In this document: positions 35,396-44,774 of the stretch, one piece after another | Layout of the letters: each line of letters begins with the position of its first letter | How positions within the stretch are numbered: position 1 is the first letter of the stretch | Origin: Bradyrhizobium sp. U87765 SZCCT0048 | GTDB lineage: Bacteria > Pseudomonadota > Alphaproteobacteria > Rhizobiales > Xanthobacteraceae | Assembly (NCBI RefSeq): GCF_018131225.1 | Contig: NZ_JAFCMM010000001.1 | Span: 2,294,001 to 2,358,000 of the forward strand | Direction: 5' to 3' | DNA: 64,000 nucleotides | Translations under genes and position numbers: made by a program | The notes under the pieces: model-generated | The model's input: only the letters and a program-made list of their open reading frames with translations | Databases searched by the model: none | Told to the model about the DNA's origin: nothing

Positions 35396-35426
35396 AAAAC
35401 CCGCGCGGGCTGGCCGCGCGGGTTTT
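35396..35426 (-). terminator. Intrinsic terminator after the MFS gene
   Basis: The 13-base stem AAAACCCGCGCGG / CCGCGCGGGTTTT has a five-base loop. In the minus direction it is followed by a T run, 23 bases beyond the MFS stop. It insulates the MFS transcript from the efflux promoter. Confidence 0.85.
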
Positions 35427-35448
35427 CAGATCGGGCGCCCGGAAGACC

Positions 35449-36780
35449 CTAGCGGGCCTGCGGCTCGGCCGCGAACTCGGTCCGGGTGTCGTGCTTGAGG
35501 GTCAGGACGAGGATGCCCGCGATCAGCGGCAGCACCGCCAGCACGAACAGGCCCCATGACGTGCTCCCGGTGCTCTCCTTGATATAGCCGATCAGGTACG
35601 GCCCGCCGAAGCCAGCGAGGTTGCCGATCGAGTTGATCAGGGCGATGGCGCCGGCAGCAGCGGTGCCGCTGAGGAAGGCGGTCGGCAGCGTCCAGAACAG
35701 GGCAAACGTGCAGAACACGCCGATGGCCGCGATGGTGAGGACAATCATGGTCAACATCGGGCTGCTGAGATAGCTCGAGGCGGCCAGAGCCGCAGCGGTC
35801 AGAAACAGCGGCAGCGCGACATGCCAGACGCGCTCGCGGGTGCGGTCGGAATGCGCGCCCCACAGCACCATGGCAATGGCACCGAACAGATACGGGATCG
35901 CGGTGACGAAGCCGGTCTGCACGTTGGTGAGACCGAACGCCTTGACGATCTGCGGCAGCCAGAACTGCATGCCGTAGAGTGCGGCGACGAAGCCGAAATA
36001 GACGAGGCTGAGCACCAGCACCCGCGGCGAGGTCAGCGCCTCCCCGATGGTCATGTGGTCGGCGCCGCCCTTCGCCGCCTCTTCGCTGGCGAGGCGTCCG
36101 GCCAGCCACTGCTTCTGCTCCGCCGACAGCCAGGTGGCGGCCGCCGGACGATCGGTCAGGTAGAACCAGCTGACGATACCGAGCAGAATCGAGGGGATGC
36201 CCTCCAGGATGAACAGCCACTGCCAGCCCTTGAGGCCACCGGCGCCGTCGAGGCCGAGCAGCAGGCCGGAGATCGGCGCGCCGATCACCGTCGACACCGG
36301 AACCGCGATGGCGAAGCCCGCGAGGATGCGGGCACGGTATTGCGCCGGATACCAGTAGGTCAGATAGAGGATGATGCCCGGGAAGAAACCGGCCTCGGCG
36401 ACACCGAGCAGGAATCGCAGCACATAGAAGCTGGTCGTACCGCTGACGAGGGCCATCAGGGCTGAAATGATGCCCCAGGTCACCATGATGCGGGCGATCC
36501 AGCGGCTGGCGCCGACCTTGTGCAGGATGATGTTGCTGGGCACCTCGAACAGGAAATAACCGAAGAAGAAGATGCCGGCGCCGAGGCTGAACACCACCGG
36601 GGAGAACTTCAACTCCTCGTTCATGGTCAGCGCGGCGAAGCCGAGATTGACGCGGTCGAGGTAAGAAAAGAAGTAGGCCAGAATCAGGAACGGCACGACC
36701 CGCCAGGAGATCGCCGACATGGTCGACGTCTCGATCGCGCTACGCGCGTCGGCGCGCAGATGTGCTGGTGCTTCGCTCAT
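35449..36780 (-). CDS. MFS transporter (anion:cation symporter type)
   Basis: A 443-residue major facilitator with 12 membrane segments. Family features include ILAYFFSYLDRVNLGFAALTMNEEL at segment 1 and FGYFLFEVPSNIILHKVGASRWIARIMVTWG in segments 2-3, as in phthalate, tartrate or aromatic-acid permeases. The ATG at 36780 has GGGGAGGAG upstream. It follows the kynureninase-like gene by 140 bases on the same strand and may be co-transcribed with the tryptophan-dioxygenase genes, importing or exporting an aromatic acid. Substrate not determinable by eye. A clear terminator follows. Confidence 0.9.
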   Translation of the reverse strand: MSEAPAHLRADARSAIETSTMSAISWRVVPFLILAYFFSYLDRVNLGFAALTMNEELKFSPVVFSLGAGIFFFGYFLFEVPSNIILHKVGASRWIARIMVTWGIISALMALVSGTTSFYVLRFLLGVAEAGFFPGIILYLTYWYPAQYRARILAGFAIAVPVSTVIGAPISGLLLGLDGAGGLKGWQWLFILEGIPSILLGIVSWFYLTDRPAAATWLSAEQKQWLAGRLASEEAAKGGADHMTIGEALTSPRVLVLSLVYFGFVAALYGMQFWLPQIVKAFGLTNVQTGFVTAIPYLFGAIAMVLWGAHSDRTRERVWHVALPLFLTAAALAASSYLSSPMLTMIVLTIAAIGVFCTFALFWTLPTAFLSGTAAAGAIALINSIGNLAGFGGPYLIGYIKESTGSTSWGLFVLAVLPLIAGILVLTLKHDTRTEFAAEPQAR

Positions 36781-36920
36781 CAACTCCTCCCCAAACCCCG
36801 AACGGTCTTCGGCGCCGGTCACTGCGGCGGGCGCTCTTGCCACCGACCGTGGCGAAACATCGCAGGGATTTCAACCGTTGATTTCAGGTGAGTGGCGCGG
36901 CGTCCACCAGGTGCTGCGCC

Positions 36921-38117
36921 TCAGGCAGCGAGCGCATCGCCGATTCGCACCAATGCCCGGTCGACATCGTCGGCGGTGGTGCACAATCCGAAGCCGAAGC
37001 GCAGGCGATCACCGCGATGGTCGCAGTGCACGCCGACGGCGGCGAGGCAGCTCTCGATCTCCCCGGCCCGCGCGGTGCGGAAGGTCAGGAAGTTGCCGTG
37101 CGCGGCATCGCCGCCGAACGGCGTGATCAGGTCGGCGCGGCCCAGGCCCGCGATCGCCCGCGGCGCGATGCGGTCGAGAAAGCGTGCCATCAACGCCTGC
37201 GCGTGGCCATGGGCATCGCAGGCTGTGATGCCTTCCGCGGCGAGCCAGTCGAACACCGCGGCCATGCGGTAGAGGCCGGACGGATCGAAGGTGGCACCGA
37301 GGAAGCGGCCGGCATCCACAGGATAGCCCACCGTTTTGCCGGCCGGCGCCGCAAGGGCGCCGAAGTCGGCGAACCAGCCGGTGTCGCGCGGCCGCACGCC
37401 ATGGCCCGGCGGACAATGCAGGAAGCAGGCCCCCTCGCCCGCCATGGCATACTTGTAGCCGCCGGCGAGATAGAACGCGCGGCTTGCCACCCCCGACAGA
37501 TCGGTCGGCCGCGCCATGAAGCCATGATAGCCGTCGATGACCAGATAAGTGTCCGGCGACGGCAGCGCCGCGGCGAGCGAAGCGAGATCGCCGCAGGTGC
37601 CGCCCGAATTGAAGAACACCTGGCTGACGAAAACGAGGTCGTGGCCGCCGCCCGCGCACGTCGCCTGGAAACGCTCGGCAAAAGTCGCCAACGGCTCGGC
37701 GGGCACACGGGTGAGCGTGACGACACCATCCTCGCCGAGGCGATCGAGCTGGCGTCGTGCCGTGTGGAATTCGCCATCACTGGTCAGGATGCGGACCGGG
37801 CGATCGGCGGGAAAGCACGACAGCAGCCGGCGCAGGAACTCGTGGGTGTTGGGCGCGAAGGCAATCGTCGCGGGATCCGGCAGGCGGAGATGGCGCGCGA
37901 GATGCGCCTGGACCTGTGGCATCAGTTCGCCGAACACCAGCCGCCACTTGTCGCCGGCAAGCCGCGCCGCATCCATCCAGCAGCGCTCCTGCGCTGCCAG
38001 GGTAACGTCGGGCCAGTCGTGATGGCTGTGGCAGGCGAGATTGATGCGCTCCGGCGCAGCCGCCCGGAAGCGCGAGAAATGCGCGGCGAGATCAAGCAGC
38101 GGTCCGCGCGCGGTCAT
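36921..38117 (-). CDS. kynU: Kynureninase-like class V PLP enzyme
   Basis: A 398-residue fold-type I PLP enzyme. Lys222 in LAGGYKYAMAGEG is the likely Schiff-base lysine (compare the YKYLNxGPG region of kynureninases), with Asp195 and His198 in VIDGYHGF. The N-terminus NLACHSHHDWPD differs from classical kynureninases, so the exact reaction is uncertain. It starts in a four-base overlap with kynA. Tryptophan 2,3-dioxygenase forms N-formylkynurenine; after deformylation a kynureninase would give anthranilate and alanine. No formamidase gene is seen in the window. Confidence 0.75.
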   Translation of the reverse strand: MTARGPLLDLAAHFSRFRAAAPERINLACHSHHDWPDVTLAAQERCWMDAARLAGDKWRLVFGELMPQVQAHLARHLRLPDPATIAFAPNTHEFLRRLLSCFPADRPVRILTSDGEFHTARRQLDRLGEDGVVTLTRVPAEPLATFAERFQATCAGGGHDLVFVSQVFFNSGGTCGDLASLAAALPSPDTYLVIDGYHGFMARPTDLSGVASRAFYLAGGYKYAMAGEGACFLHCPPGHGVRPRDTGWFADFGALAAPAGKTVGYPVDAGRFLGATFDPSGLYRMAAVFDWLAAEGITACDAHGHAQALMARFLDRIAPRAIAGLGRADLITPFGGDAAHGNFLTFRTARAGEIESCLAAVGVHCDHRGDRLRFGFGLCTTADDVDRALVRIGDALAA

Positions 38118-39184
38118 GACGCGGTCACGAAGCCCATGCGCGCCTGGACCTGGGCCGGCAACTCCGGCACCGCCGAGCGCGGAATGAGGAAGCTCGACAG
38201 GCGGAAGAGATCGCCGAAGATGCGATGGCGCTCCGCCGTGGTGCGCAGGTAGGCGTGGCCCGACGAGCCGCCGGTGCCGATCTTGACCCCGATCATGCGC
38301 TCGACCATCAGCGCATGGCGATAACGCCACAGCGTCATGGTCTCGTCGATGTCCATCAGCGCCGCGAGCAGGCGGAACGGCTGCTGCGCGGCCGGCTTGT
38401 CGCGGTACAGCGTGATGAACAGCGCGGCCTGCACCGCTGATCCTGACAGCCGCCAGCCGCCATTGTCGTCTGTGGCGGAGAAGATCGCCGAGAACGATGC
38501 GATCGCACGCTCGATGTTTCTGAGATCCCGCTCGCGCTTCTCCTGCGGAATCGCCGGGTCGCTGCGCACCATTTCGGCGTCGCGGGCGAGGTGCTTTTCG
38601 ACCGCCGCACGGTAGGCGTCGCGGAAAGTGGCGCCGCCCCAGTCGAGGAACGGCGTGCGGGCCAGCCACTGGTCGAGCAGGTCGAACAGCGACGGCTTCT
38701 CGCCGGCTGCGCGGAAGGCCGCGCGATCACGCTCGGACAGCCGTTCGTCGATCGCCTTGTCGTCGAACGGCACGCGCGTCGCCGGCGCCAGCCCGAGCCG
38801 CGTCTCGATCAGGCGGAACTGGAGCGACTGGAAGCCCGACGCCGGCATCAACAGGTCGCGGAAATCGAGGAAGTCGAACGGCGTCATGGTCTCCAGCACG
38901 TCGAGCTGGCCGACCACGAGCTTGAGGATCTCGTGGATGCGGTTGAGGCCATGCACCACGCGCCCCATGGCATCGTCGGTGACAGGAATCGTGCCGAAGT
39001 CGGCCTCGATGCGATCGAGCTCATGCAGGATCTGCTTGAACCACAGCTCATAGGCCTGGTGGACGATGATGAACAGCATCTCGTCATGGGCGTCGACGCC
39101 GGCCTTGACGCTTTCCGGCTCCTGCGCCGACAGCAACCGGTCGAGCTTGAGATAGTCGCCGTAATATACCGGGGCGCGGGCCAT
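38114..39184 (-). CDS. kynA: Tryptophan 2,3-dioxygenase
   Basis: A 356-residue haem dioxygenase converting tryptophan to N-formylkynurenine. The family block DEMLFIIVHQAYELWFKQILHELD contains the distal His42; the proximal-side region WRYRHALMVERMIGVKIGTGGSSGHAYLR is also present. The ATG at 39184 gives YYGDYLKLDRLL near the N-terminus as expected. It is longer than many bacterial homologues (about 280-300) because of extra sequence in the middle. It overlaps the kynureninase-like gene, and the MarR regulator gene lies 143 bases upstream on the same strand. Confidence 0.93.
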   Translation of the reverse strand: MARAPVYYGDYLKLDRLLSAQEPESVKAGVDAHDEMLFIIVHQAYELWFKQILHELDRIEADFGTIPVTDDAMGRVVHGLNRIHEILKLVVGQLDVLETMTPFDFLDFRDLLMPASGFQSLQFRLIETRLGLAPATRVPFDDKAIDERLSERDRAAFRAAGEKPSLFDLLDQWLARTPFLDWGGATFRDAYRAAVEKHLARDAEMVRSDPAIPQEKRERDLRNIERAIASFSAIFSATDDNGGWRLSGSAVQAALFITLYRDKPAAQQPFRLLAALMDIDETMTLWRYRHALMVERMIGVKIGTGGSSGHAYLRTTAERHRIFGDLFRLSSFLIPRSAVPELPAQVQARMGFVTAS

Positions 39185-39276
39185 GCATGCGTCTCCATTG
39201 AGCCGGGCTGCCGATCGCAAGAGGCCGCAGCACCAGCCGCCAGATTTGGCCCGGAGGCAAGCAAGGTCAATAGATA

Positions 39277-39290
39277 TTTTATGCCTAAAA
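39277..39290. promoter_or_regulatory. Inverted repeat TTTTA-TGCC-TAAAA upstream of kynA
   Basis: Five-base perfect arms lie 93 bases upstream of the kynA start in the 143-base gap after the MarR gene. It is a candidate operator for control of tryptophan breakdown; the binding protein is unknown. Confidence 0.4.
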
Positions 39291-39327
39291 CATCCGCAGG
39301 CTGCCGCCAGGCGCGGCGGCGGCGGCA

Positions 39328-39951
39328 TCACTCATCGAGGTCGATGTCGGCGCCATTCTTGACCGGAATCGCCAGCAGCTCGCCCTCCAGCTCGCGCAGC
39401 ATCTCGTGCAGGGCCTCGAGCTTCCTCGCGCCGTAGCGGCGGGTGATCTCGGCGTAGATCGCCTCGGAGATCGGCGCGACCACATCGATCAGCGCAACCC
39501 CCGCCGGGGTCAGGGACACGATGCCGCGCCGCAGGTCGCTCTCCGGCGATCGGCGCTGAATCAACTGCCGTCCTTCGAGATCGCGCAGGATGCGCGACAG
39601 GCTCGGCCCCAACAGGTAGGTCGCCCGCGCCAGCTCGCTGACCTCCATCTGCTCGATCGAGGTGAGCGCACGCAGGATGCGCCACTGCTGCTCGGTCAGG
39701 CCATGATCGCGGAGCGAAGGGCGGAACTGACGCATCACCGCTTCGCGGGAGCGCAGCAGCGCCATCGGCAGCGAGCGCGAGAAGTCGCGCATCGGCAACT
39801 TGCGGGGGGCCTTTCCGGCCGCGGCAGCGGGCTTCTTGCCGCCGACTGGCCTCGTCCCGGCCGACCGGGCCCCGACCGCCTTGGCGCTCTCGCCATCCGG
39901 CCGCGGGGGGCGGGTTTTGCCGCGCGTCAGTGTCCGCAGATTCTCTGTCAT
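39328..39951 (-). CDS. hpaR: HpaR-type MarR family regulator
   Basis: A 207-residue MarR protein close to the homoprotocatechuate repressor HpaR: MRDFSRSLPMALLRSREAVMRQFRPSLRDHGLTEQQWRILRAL, then LLGPSLSRILRDLEGRQLIQRRSPESDLRRGIVSLT. It has an unusual basic, Lys/Arg/Pro/Ala-rich N-terminal extension of about 55 residues (HpaR itself is about 150). The ATG at 39951 is used because the only upstream in-frame alternative is TTG. It is divergent from the hpa meta-cleavage operon and probably binds the palindrome at 40035-40046; kynA lies downstream on its strand. Confidence 0.88.
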   Translation of the reverse strand: MTENLRTLTRGKTRPPRPDGESAKAVGARSAGTRPVGGKKPAAAAGKAPRKLPMRDFSRSLPMALLRSREAVMRQFRPSLRDHGLTEQQWRILRALTSIEQMEVSELARATYLLGPSLSRILRDLEGRQLIQRRSPESDLRRGIVSLTPAGVALIDVVAPISEAIYAEITRRYGARKLEALHEMLRELEGELLAIPVKNGADIDLDE

Positions 39952-40034
39952 TCTCAACCATCTATCATGCGGCGTGACATTCCGGCCACTGGTGCGCGGC
40001 GGAAATCGGCAAGAACTGCGTTGATCCCATCAAC

Positions 40035-40046
40035 TTAACATGTTAA
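40035..40046. promoter_or_regulatory. Perfect palindrome TTAACATGTTAA (candidate HpaR operator)
   Basis: This 12-base palindrome lies between the divergent hpaR and hpaH starts, 39 bases before hpaH, in an AT-rich stretch that probably includes the promoter. Its size and symmetry fit MarR-family operators. Confidence 0.6.
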
Positions 40047-40084
40047 ATACTTTGTCAAATGATCCCGGGAGGCAGCGTTTTCCA

Positions 40085-40891
40085 ATGAGTTTGACCGAGA
40101 ATGCCATCAAGGATGCGGCCAAGCGCCTGTTCGAGGCCGAGAGGGACCGCAAGCAGATCCGCCAGGTCTCGATCGAGCATCCGGACATGACCATCGCCGA
40201 CGCCTACGCGGTGCAGACCGCCCTGGTCGCGCTCAAGGTCGCCGCCGGCGCCAAGGTCCGCGGTCACAAGATCGGCCTGACCTCCAAGGCGATGCAGAGC
40301 GCGCTCAACATCGACGAGCCGGACTCCGGCGTGCTGTTCGACGACATGTTCTTCAATGACGGCGGCCTGGTTCCGACCGACCGCTTCATCGCCACCCGTG
40401 TCGAGGCGGAACTCGCCTTCGTGATGAAGCACCGCCTCGCCGGTCCCAACTGCACCATCTTCGACGTCCTCAACGCCACCGACTTTGTCGTGCCGGCGCT
40501 TGAAATCCTCGACACCCGTATCGAGCGCGTCGACCCGCAGACCAAGGCGACCCGCAAGATCTATGACACCATCGCCGACAACGCCGCCAATGCCGGCATC
40601 GTGCTCGGCGGCCGGCCGCTGCGGCCACTCGACACCGACCTGCGCTGGATTGGCGCCCTGTGCTACCGTAACGGCCAGCTCGAGGAAACCGGCCTCGCCG
40701 CCGGCGTGCTGAACCATCCGGCCAACGGCATCGTCTGGCTGGTCAAGCGCCTCGCTCCGCTCGGTCTTGCGCTGGAACCCGGCCAGGTGGTGCTCGCCGG
40801 ATCGTTCATCCGTCCGATCGAGACGCGCAAGGGCGATACCATCCAGGCCGATTTCGGCGCCTATGGATCGGTGAGCTGCTACTTCGCTTGA
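40085..40891 (+). CDS. hpaH: 2-oxo-hept-4-ene-1,7-dioate hydratase HpaH
   Basis: A 268-residue hydratase of the MhpD/HpaH family (E. coli HpaH is about 267). Motifs: [31 protein letters not shown] and [22 protein letters not shown], carrying the acidic metal ligands, and [18 protein letters not shown]. It hydrates 2-oxo-hept-4-ene-1,7-dioate in the lower homoprotocatechuate pathway. The ATG at 40085 gives the usual N-terminus; an in-frame ATG at 40040 lies inside the operator region and is less likely. First gene of the hpa operon. Confidence 0.9.
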   Translation: MSLTENAIKDAAKRLFEAERDRKQIRQVSIEHPDMTIADAYAVQTALVALKVAAGAKVRGHKIGLTSKAMQSALNIDEPDSGVLFDDMFFNDGGLVPTDRFIATRVEAELAFVMKHRLAGPNCTIFDVLNATDFVVPALEILDTRIERVDPQTKATRKIYDTIADNAANAGIVLGGRPLRPLDTDLRWIGALCYRNGQLEETGLAAGVLNHPANGIVWLVKRLAPLGLALEPGQVVLAGSFIRPIETRKGDTIQADFGAYGSVSCYFA

Positions 40892-40913
40892 AATGCCCGA
40901 TGGAGCGCATCGC

Positions 40914-41312
40914 ATGCCGCATTTCATCATCGAATATTCCGCCAATCTCTCCGATCGGGTCGATATGCCGGCGGTCGTCGATCTCGTCCGCCGCGCGGCG
41001 ATCGAGACCGGCGTGTTCCCGCTCGGCGGCATCCGCGTCCGTGCGATCCGCTGCGACGACTACGCCATCGCCGACGGCGATCCGCGCCATGGCTTTCTGG
41101 CCATGACGCTGCGCATGGGCCAGGGCCGCGACCTGCCGACCCGCAAGCAGGCCGGCGCCCATATCTTCGAGGCACTGTCGGCGCACCTCGATCCTGTCTT
41201 CACATCGAGCCGTTTCGCGCTGTCGTTCGAGATCGTCGAGATCCAGAACGAGACCAGCTGGAAGCGGAATAACCTCCACGACTATCTCAAGGCCGAGGCA
41301 AGTCATGGCTAA
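40914..41312 (+). CDS. hpaF: 5-carboxymethyl-2-hydroxymuconate isomerase HpaF
   Basis: A 132-residue tautomerase-superfamily enzyme beginning MPHFIIEYSANL; Pro after the initiator Met is the catalytic base. The remainder, GGIRVRAIRCDDYAIADGDPRHGFLAMTLRMGQGR, matches HpaF (about 126). It isomerises 5-carboxymethyl-2-hydroxymuconate. The ATG at 40914 is required to expose the proline; an in-frame start seven codons earlier would hide it. It overlaps hpaE by eight bases. Confidence 0.92.
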   Translation: MPHFIIEYSANLSDRVDMPAVVDLVRRAAIETGVFPLGGIRVRAIRCDDYAIADGDPRHGFLAMTLRMGQGRDLPTRKQAGAHIFEALSAHLDPVFTSSRFALSFEIVEIQNETSWKRNNLHDYLKAEASHG

Positions 41313-42837
41313 ATCCGAAACCACCTTCGCCGCCAACGTCGAGCGCGCCAAGCCGCTGCTGGAGAAACTCCGCGCCGACGGCATCTCCCACTTCATCGAC
41401 GGCAAGTCCGTTCCCGCGGCTTCGGGGCGTACCTTCGAGACCCAGTCGCCGATCGACAACACAACGCTCGCGACCGTCGCCCGCGGCGACGCCGCCGATA
41501 TCGCCGCCGCCGCCAAGGCGGCCGAGAAGGCATTCCGCTCCTGGCGCAGCATGGCACCGGAGAAGCGCAAGAAGCTGCTGCACAAGCTTGCCGATGCCAT
41601 CGAGGCGCGCGCCGACGACATCGCCGCGCTGGAGTGCATCGATACCGGCCAGGCGCATCGCTTCATGGCCAAGGCCGCGTTGCGCGGCGCGGAGAACTTC
41701 CGCTTCTTCGCCGACCGTGCCCCGGAAGCCCGCGATGGCAAGAACATGCCGGGCGAAGAGCACTGGAACATCTCGACCCGCGTGCCGATCGGCCCCGTCG
41801 GCGTGATCACGCCGTGGAACACGCCGTTCATGCTGTCGACCTGGAAGATCGCACCGGCGCTCGCCGCCGGCTGCACCGTGGTGCACAAGCCGGCGGAATG
41901 GTCGCCGATCACCGCGGACCTGCTGGTGCGCCTCGCCCATGAGGCCGGCATCCCCGACGGTGTGTTCAACACCGTGCACGGCTTCGGCGAGGACGCCGGC
42001 AAGTCGCTGACCCAGCATCCGTCCATCAAGGCGATCTCGTTCGTCGGCGAAAGCGCGACCGGTTCCGCGATCATGGCGCAGGGCGCCCCGACGCTGAAAC
42101 GCGTGCATTTCGAACTCGGCGGCAAGAACCCGGTGATCGTGTTCGACGACGCCGATCTCGAGCGTGCGCTCGACGCCGTGGTGTTCATGATCTACTCGCT
42201 GAACGGCGAACGCTGCACGTCGTCGAGCCGCCTGCTGGTGCACGAGAGCATCGCCGATGCCTTCAACGACAAGCTCGCCGCGCGCGTGCGGGCGCTGAAG
42301 GTCGGTCACCCGCTCGATCCGGCGTCCGAGGTCGGTCCGTTGATCCACGAGCGTCACTTCAGCAAGGTCTGCTCGTACTTCGACATCGCCCGCAAGGATG
42401 GCGCCACCATCGCCGTCGGCGGCAAGCCCCACGACGGCCCCGGCGGCGGACACTATGTGCTGCCGACGCTGGTCACCGGCGCGACCAGCTCCATGCGCGT
42501 CGCCCAGGAGGAAGTGTTCGGACCATTCCTGACGGTGATCCCGTTCAAGGACGAGGCCGATGCCATCGCCATCGCCAACAGCGTGCAGTATGGCCTGACC
42601 GGCTATGTCTGGACCCGCGACATGGGCCGTGCGCTGCGCGTCGCCGATGAGCTCGAGGCCGGCATGATCTGGCTGAACTCCGAGAACGTGCGGCACCTGC
42701 CGACGCCGTTCGGCGGCATGAAGGCCTCCGGCATCGGCCGGGACGGCGGCGACTACTCTTTCGAGTTCTACATGGAAACCAAGCACGTCAGCCTTGCGCG
42801 GGGCACGCACAAGATCCAGCGGCTCGGCGTTCAATAG
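41305..42837 (+). CDS. hpaE: 5-carboxymethyl-2-hydroxymuconate semialdehyde dehydrogenase HpaE
   Basis: A 510-residue NAD-dependent aldehyde dehydrogenase. The nucleophile is Cys304 in LNGERCTSSSRLL, the general base Glu270 in VHFELGGKNPVIV, and the cofactor region is GPVGVITPWNTPFMLSTWKIAPALAAG. The length is close to HpaE (about 490-500). It oxidises the ring-cleavage semialdehyde made by the dioxygenase encoded next. The start overlaps hpaF by eight bases, indicating coupled translation. Confidence 0.92.
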   Translation: MAKSETTFAANVERAKPLLEKLRADGISHFIDGKSVPAASGRTFETQSPIDNTTLATVARGDAADIAAAAKAAEKAFRSWRSMAPEKRKKLLHKLADAIEARADDIAALECIDTGQAHRFMAKAALRGAENFRFFADRAPEARDGKNMPGEEHWNISTRVPIGPVGVITPWNTPFMLSTWKIAPALAAGCTVVHKPAEWSPITADLLVRLAHEAGIPDGVFNTVHGFGEDAGKSLTQHPSIKAISFVGESATGSAIMAQGAPTLKRVHFELGGKNPVIVFDDADLERALDAVVFMIYSLNGERCTSSSRLLVHESIADAFNDKLAARVRALKVGHPLDPASEVGPLIHERHFSKVCSYFDIARKDGATIAVGGKPHDGPGGGHYVLPTLVTGATSSMRVAQEEVFGPFLTVIPFKDEADAIAIANSVQYGLTGYVWTRDMGRALRVADELEAGMIWLNSENVRHLPTPFGGMKASGIGRDGGDYSFEFYMETKHVSLARGTHKIQRLGVQ

Positions 42838-42871
42838 ACTGACACCCTTTCAGACAAGAGGAAACACAACC

Positions 42872-43855
42872 ATGCCCGTTCCCCAGCATACGTTCCAACC
42901 GCCATTCAACGTGCTGCGCTGCAGCCACGTCGTGCTGGACGTGCCCGATCTCGCGGCCACCCGCGCGTTCTACGAGAACGCCATCGGCCTGCATGTCGAG
43001 GACGCCGACAGCGAAACCGTCTACCTGCGCGGCAGCGAAGAGCATCAGCACCACTCGCTGGTGCTGCGCAAGGCGAAGACCTCGGCCTGCAACCGCATGG
43101 CGTTCAAGGTCGGCAACGAGCAGGATCTCGACAAGGCCGCTGAATTCCTCAAGGAGAACGGCATCACCCCGACCTTCGTCGAGCGGCCGTTCCAGGGCCG
43201 TACGCTGCACTTCACCGATCCGCTCGGCTATCCGATCGAGCTCTACGTTACGATGGAAAAGCGCCCGCACCTGCTGCGCCGCTACGACCTCTACAAGGGC
43301 TGCCATCCGCAGCGCTTCGACCACTTCAACGTGTTCTCGCACAACGTCCAGGGCACCGTGGACTTCTACGCCCGCCTCGGCTTCCGCCTCACCGAATACG
43401 CCGAGGAAGACGGCCCGGATGGCCGCATCGCCGCCGCCTGGATGCACCGCAAGGGCAACGTCCACGACTTCGCCATCACCAACGGCCGCGGCCCGCGCCT
43501 GCACCACTTCGCCTACTGGGTGCCGACGGCGATGAACATCCTGCACCTGTGCGACGTGATGGCGACCAGCGGCTATCTCGAGAATCTCGAGCGCGGCCCA
43601 GGCCGGCACGGCATCGCCAATGCGTTCTTCCTCTACGTGCGCGATCCCGCCGGCCATCGCCTCGAACTCTACACCAGCGACTACCAGACCATGGACCACG
43701 ACCATGAACCGCTGCGCTGGTCGCTGCGCGATCCGCGCCGCCAGACCCTGTGGGGCGCGCCGGCGCCGCGCTCCTGGTTCGAGGAAGGCTCGGCGTTCAC
43801 CGGCCAGGCCGTGCACGATCCGCTTTTCGTCGCCGACGTCATCGTCGCGAGCTGA
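42872..43855 (+). CDS. hpaD: 3,4-dihydroxyphenylacetate 2,3-dioxygenase (type I extradiol, HPCD-like)
   Basis: A 327-residue vicinal-oxygen-chelate extradiol dioxygenase. The iron/manganese ligands are His151 (RFDHFNVFS), His211 or His212 (RLHHFAYWV) and Glu265 (HRLELYTSDY), close to the 155/214/267 triad known for Brevibacterium HPCD and Arthrobacter MndD. This is the type I fold, unlike the unrelated LigB-type HpaD of E. coli, so it is a non-orthologous equivalent. Two VOC modules are present (about residues 10-125 and 148-300). It cleaves homoprotocatechuate next to its hydroxyls. Confidence 0.92.
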   Translation: MPVPQHTFQPPFNVLRCSHVVLDVPDLAATRAFYENAIGLHVEDADSETVYLRGSEEHQHHSLVLRKAKTSACNRMAFKVGNEQDLDKAAEFLKENGITPTFVERPFQGRTLHFTDPLGYPIELYVTMEKRPHLLRRYDLYKGCHPQRFDHFNVFSHNVQGTVDFYARLGFRLTEYAEEDGPDGRIAAAWMHRKGNVHDFAITNGRGPRLHHFAYWVPTAMNILHLCDVMATSGYLENLERGPGRHGIANAFFLYVRDPAGHRLELYTSDYQTMDHDHEPLRWSLRDPRRQTLWGAPAPRSWFEEGSAFTGQAVHDPLFVADVIVAS

Positions 43856-43870
43856 CAGGACGTCGCCCCC

Positions 43871-44743
43871 ATGACCCAGCCCGTCCGCTTTGCCACCTAC
43901 CTGAAGGACGGTTCGGAACGCTACGGCGCAGTGATCGACGATGCCATCGTCGATCTCTCGTCGCGTTTCGGACGCGACTATCCCACCCTGCGCGAGGTGA
44001 TCGCGGCAGGCGCGCTGCCCCGCCTCGCTGACGCCGCCGCCGGCGCCAGCGCCGACCTCAAGCTCTCCGACGCCGTGCTGCGGCCGCCGATCCCGGCGCC
44101 GGAGAAGATCATCTGCATCGGCGTCAACTACCCGGACCGCAACGCCGAATACAAGGACGGCCAGGACGCGCCGAAGTACCCGAGCATGTTCATGCGCACG
44201 CCGCGGTCGTTCGTCGGCCACGGTGCGCCGCTGGTGCGCCCGAAGGCGTCGCCGCAGCTCGACTACGAGGGCGAACTCGTGCTCGTCATCGGCAAGGCCG
44301 GCCGCCATATCGCCGAGAAGGATGCCCTCGATCATGTCGCAGCGGTCACGCTGTGCAACGAGGGCACCATTCGCGACTGGGTGCGGCACGCCAAGTTCAA
44401 CGTGACGCAGGGCAAGAACTTCGATTCCACCGGCAGCCTCGGCCCGTGGATCGTGCCGTTCAGCGGCGAAGCCCAGATCGCCGACGTGCGGCTGACGACC
44501 AGGGTCAATGGCGAGCTGCGCCAGGACGACCGCACCAGCCGCTTGATTTTCGGCTTCCGCTACCTCATCAACTACATCTCGACATTCACCACCCTGGTGC
44601 CCGGGGACGTCATCGTCACCGGAACCCCCACCGGGGCCGGCGCACGGTTCGACCCGCCGCGTTACCTCAAGCCGGGTGACGTGATCGAGGTCGAGGTCGA
44701 CAATATCGGCGTGCTTCGCAACGGCGTCGTCGACGAGCAGTAG
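43871..44743 (+). CDS. hpaG: Fumarylacetoacetate hydrolase-family protein (HpaG-like decarboxylase)
   Basis: A 290-residue FAH-fold enzyme. Core motifs: KIICIGVNYPDRNAEY, the metal-binding LDYEGELVLVIGKAGRHI, GKNFDSTGSLGPWIV and VIVTGTPTGAGARFDPPRYLKPGD. In the hpa operon the expected role is decarboxylation of 5-oxopent-3-ene-1,2,5-tricarboxylate. E. coli HpaG is a double-length fusion; this single-domain protein would cover only the decarboxylase or combined activity. Generic acylpyruvase activity cannot be excluded. Confidence 0.85.
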   Translation: MTQPVRFATYLKDGSERYGAVIDDAIVDLSSRFGRDYPTLREVIAAGALPRLADAAAGASADLKLSDAVLRPPIPAPEKIICIGVNYPDRNAEYKDGQDAPKYPSMFMRTPRSFVGHGAPLVRPKASPQLDYEGELVLVIGKAGRHIAEKDALDHVAAVTLCNEGTIRDWVRHAKFNVTQGKNFDSTGSLGPWIVPFSGEAQIADVRLTTRVNGELRQDDRTSRLIFGFRYLINYISTFTTLVPGDVIVTGTPTGAGARFDPPRYLKPGDVIEVEVDNIGVLRNGVVDEQ

Positions 44744-44774
44744 AACCAGACAAGAAACGACAAAGGAGCAGGCG

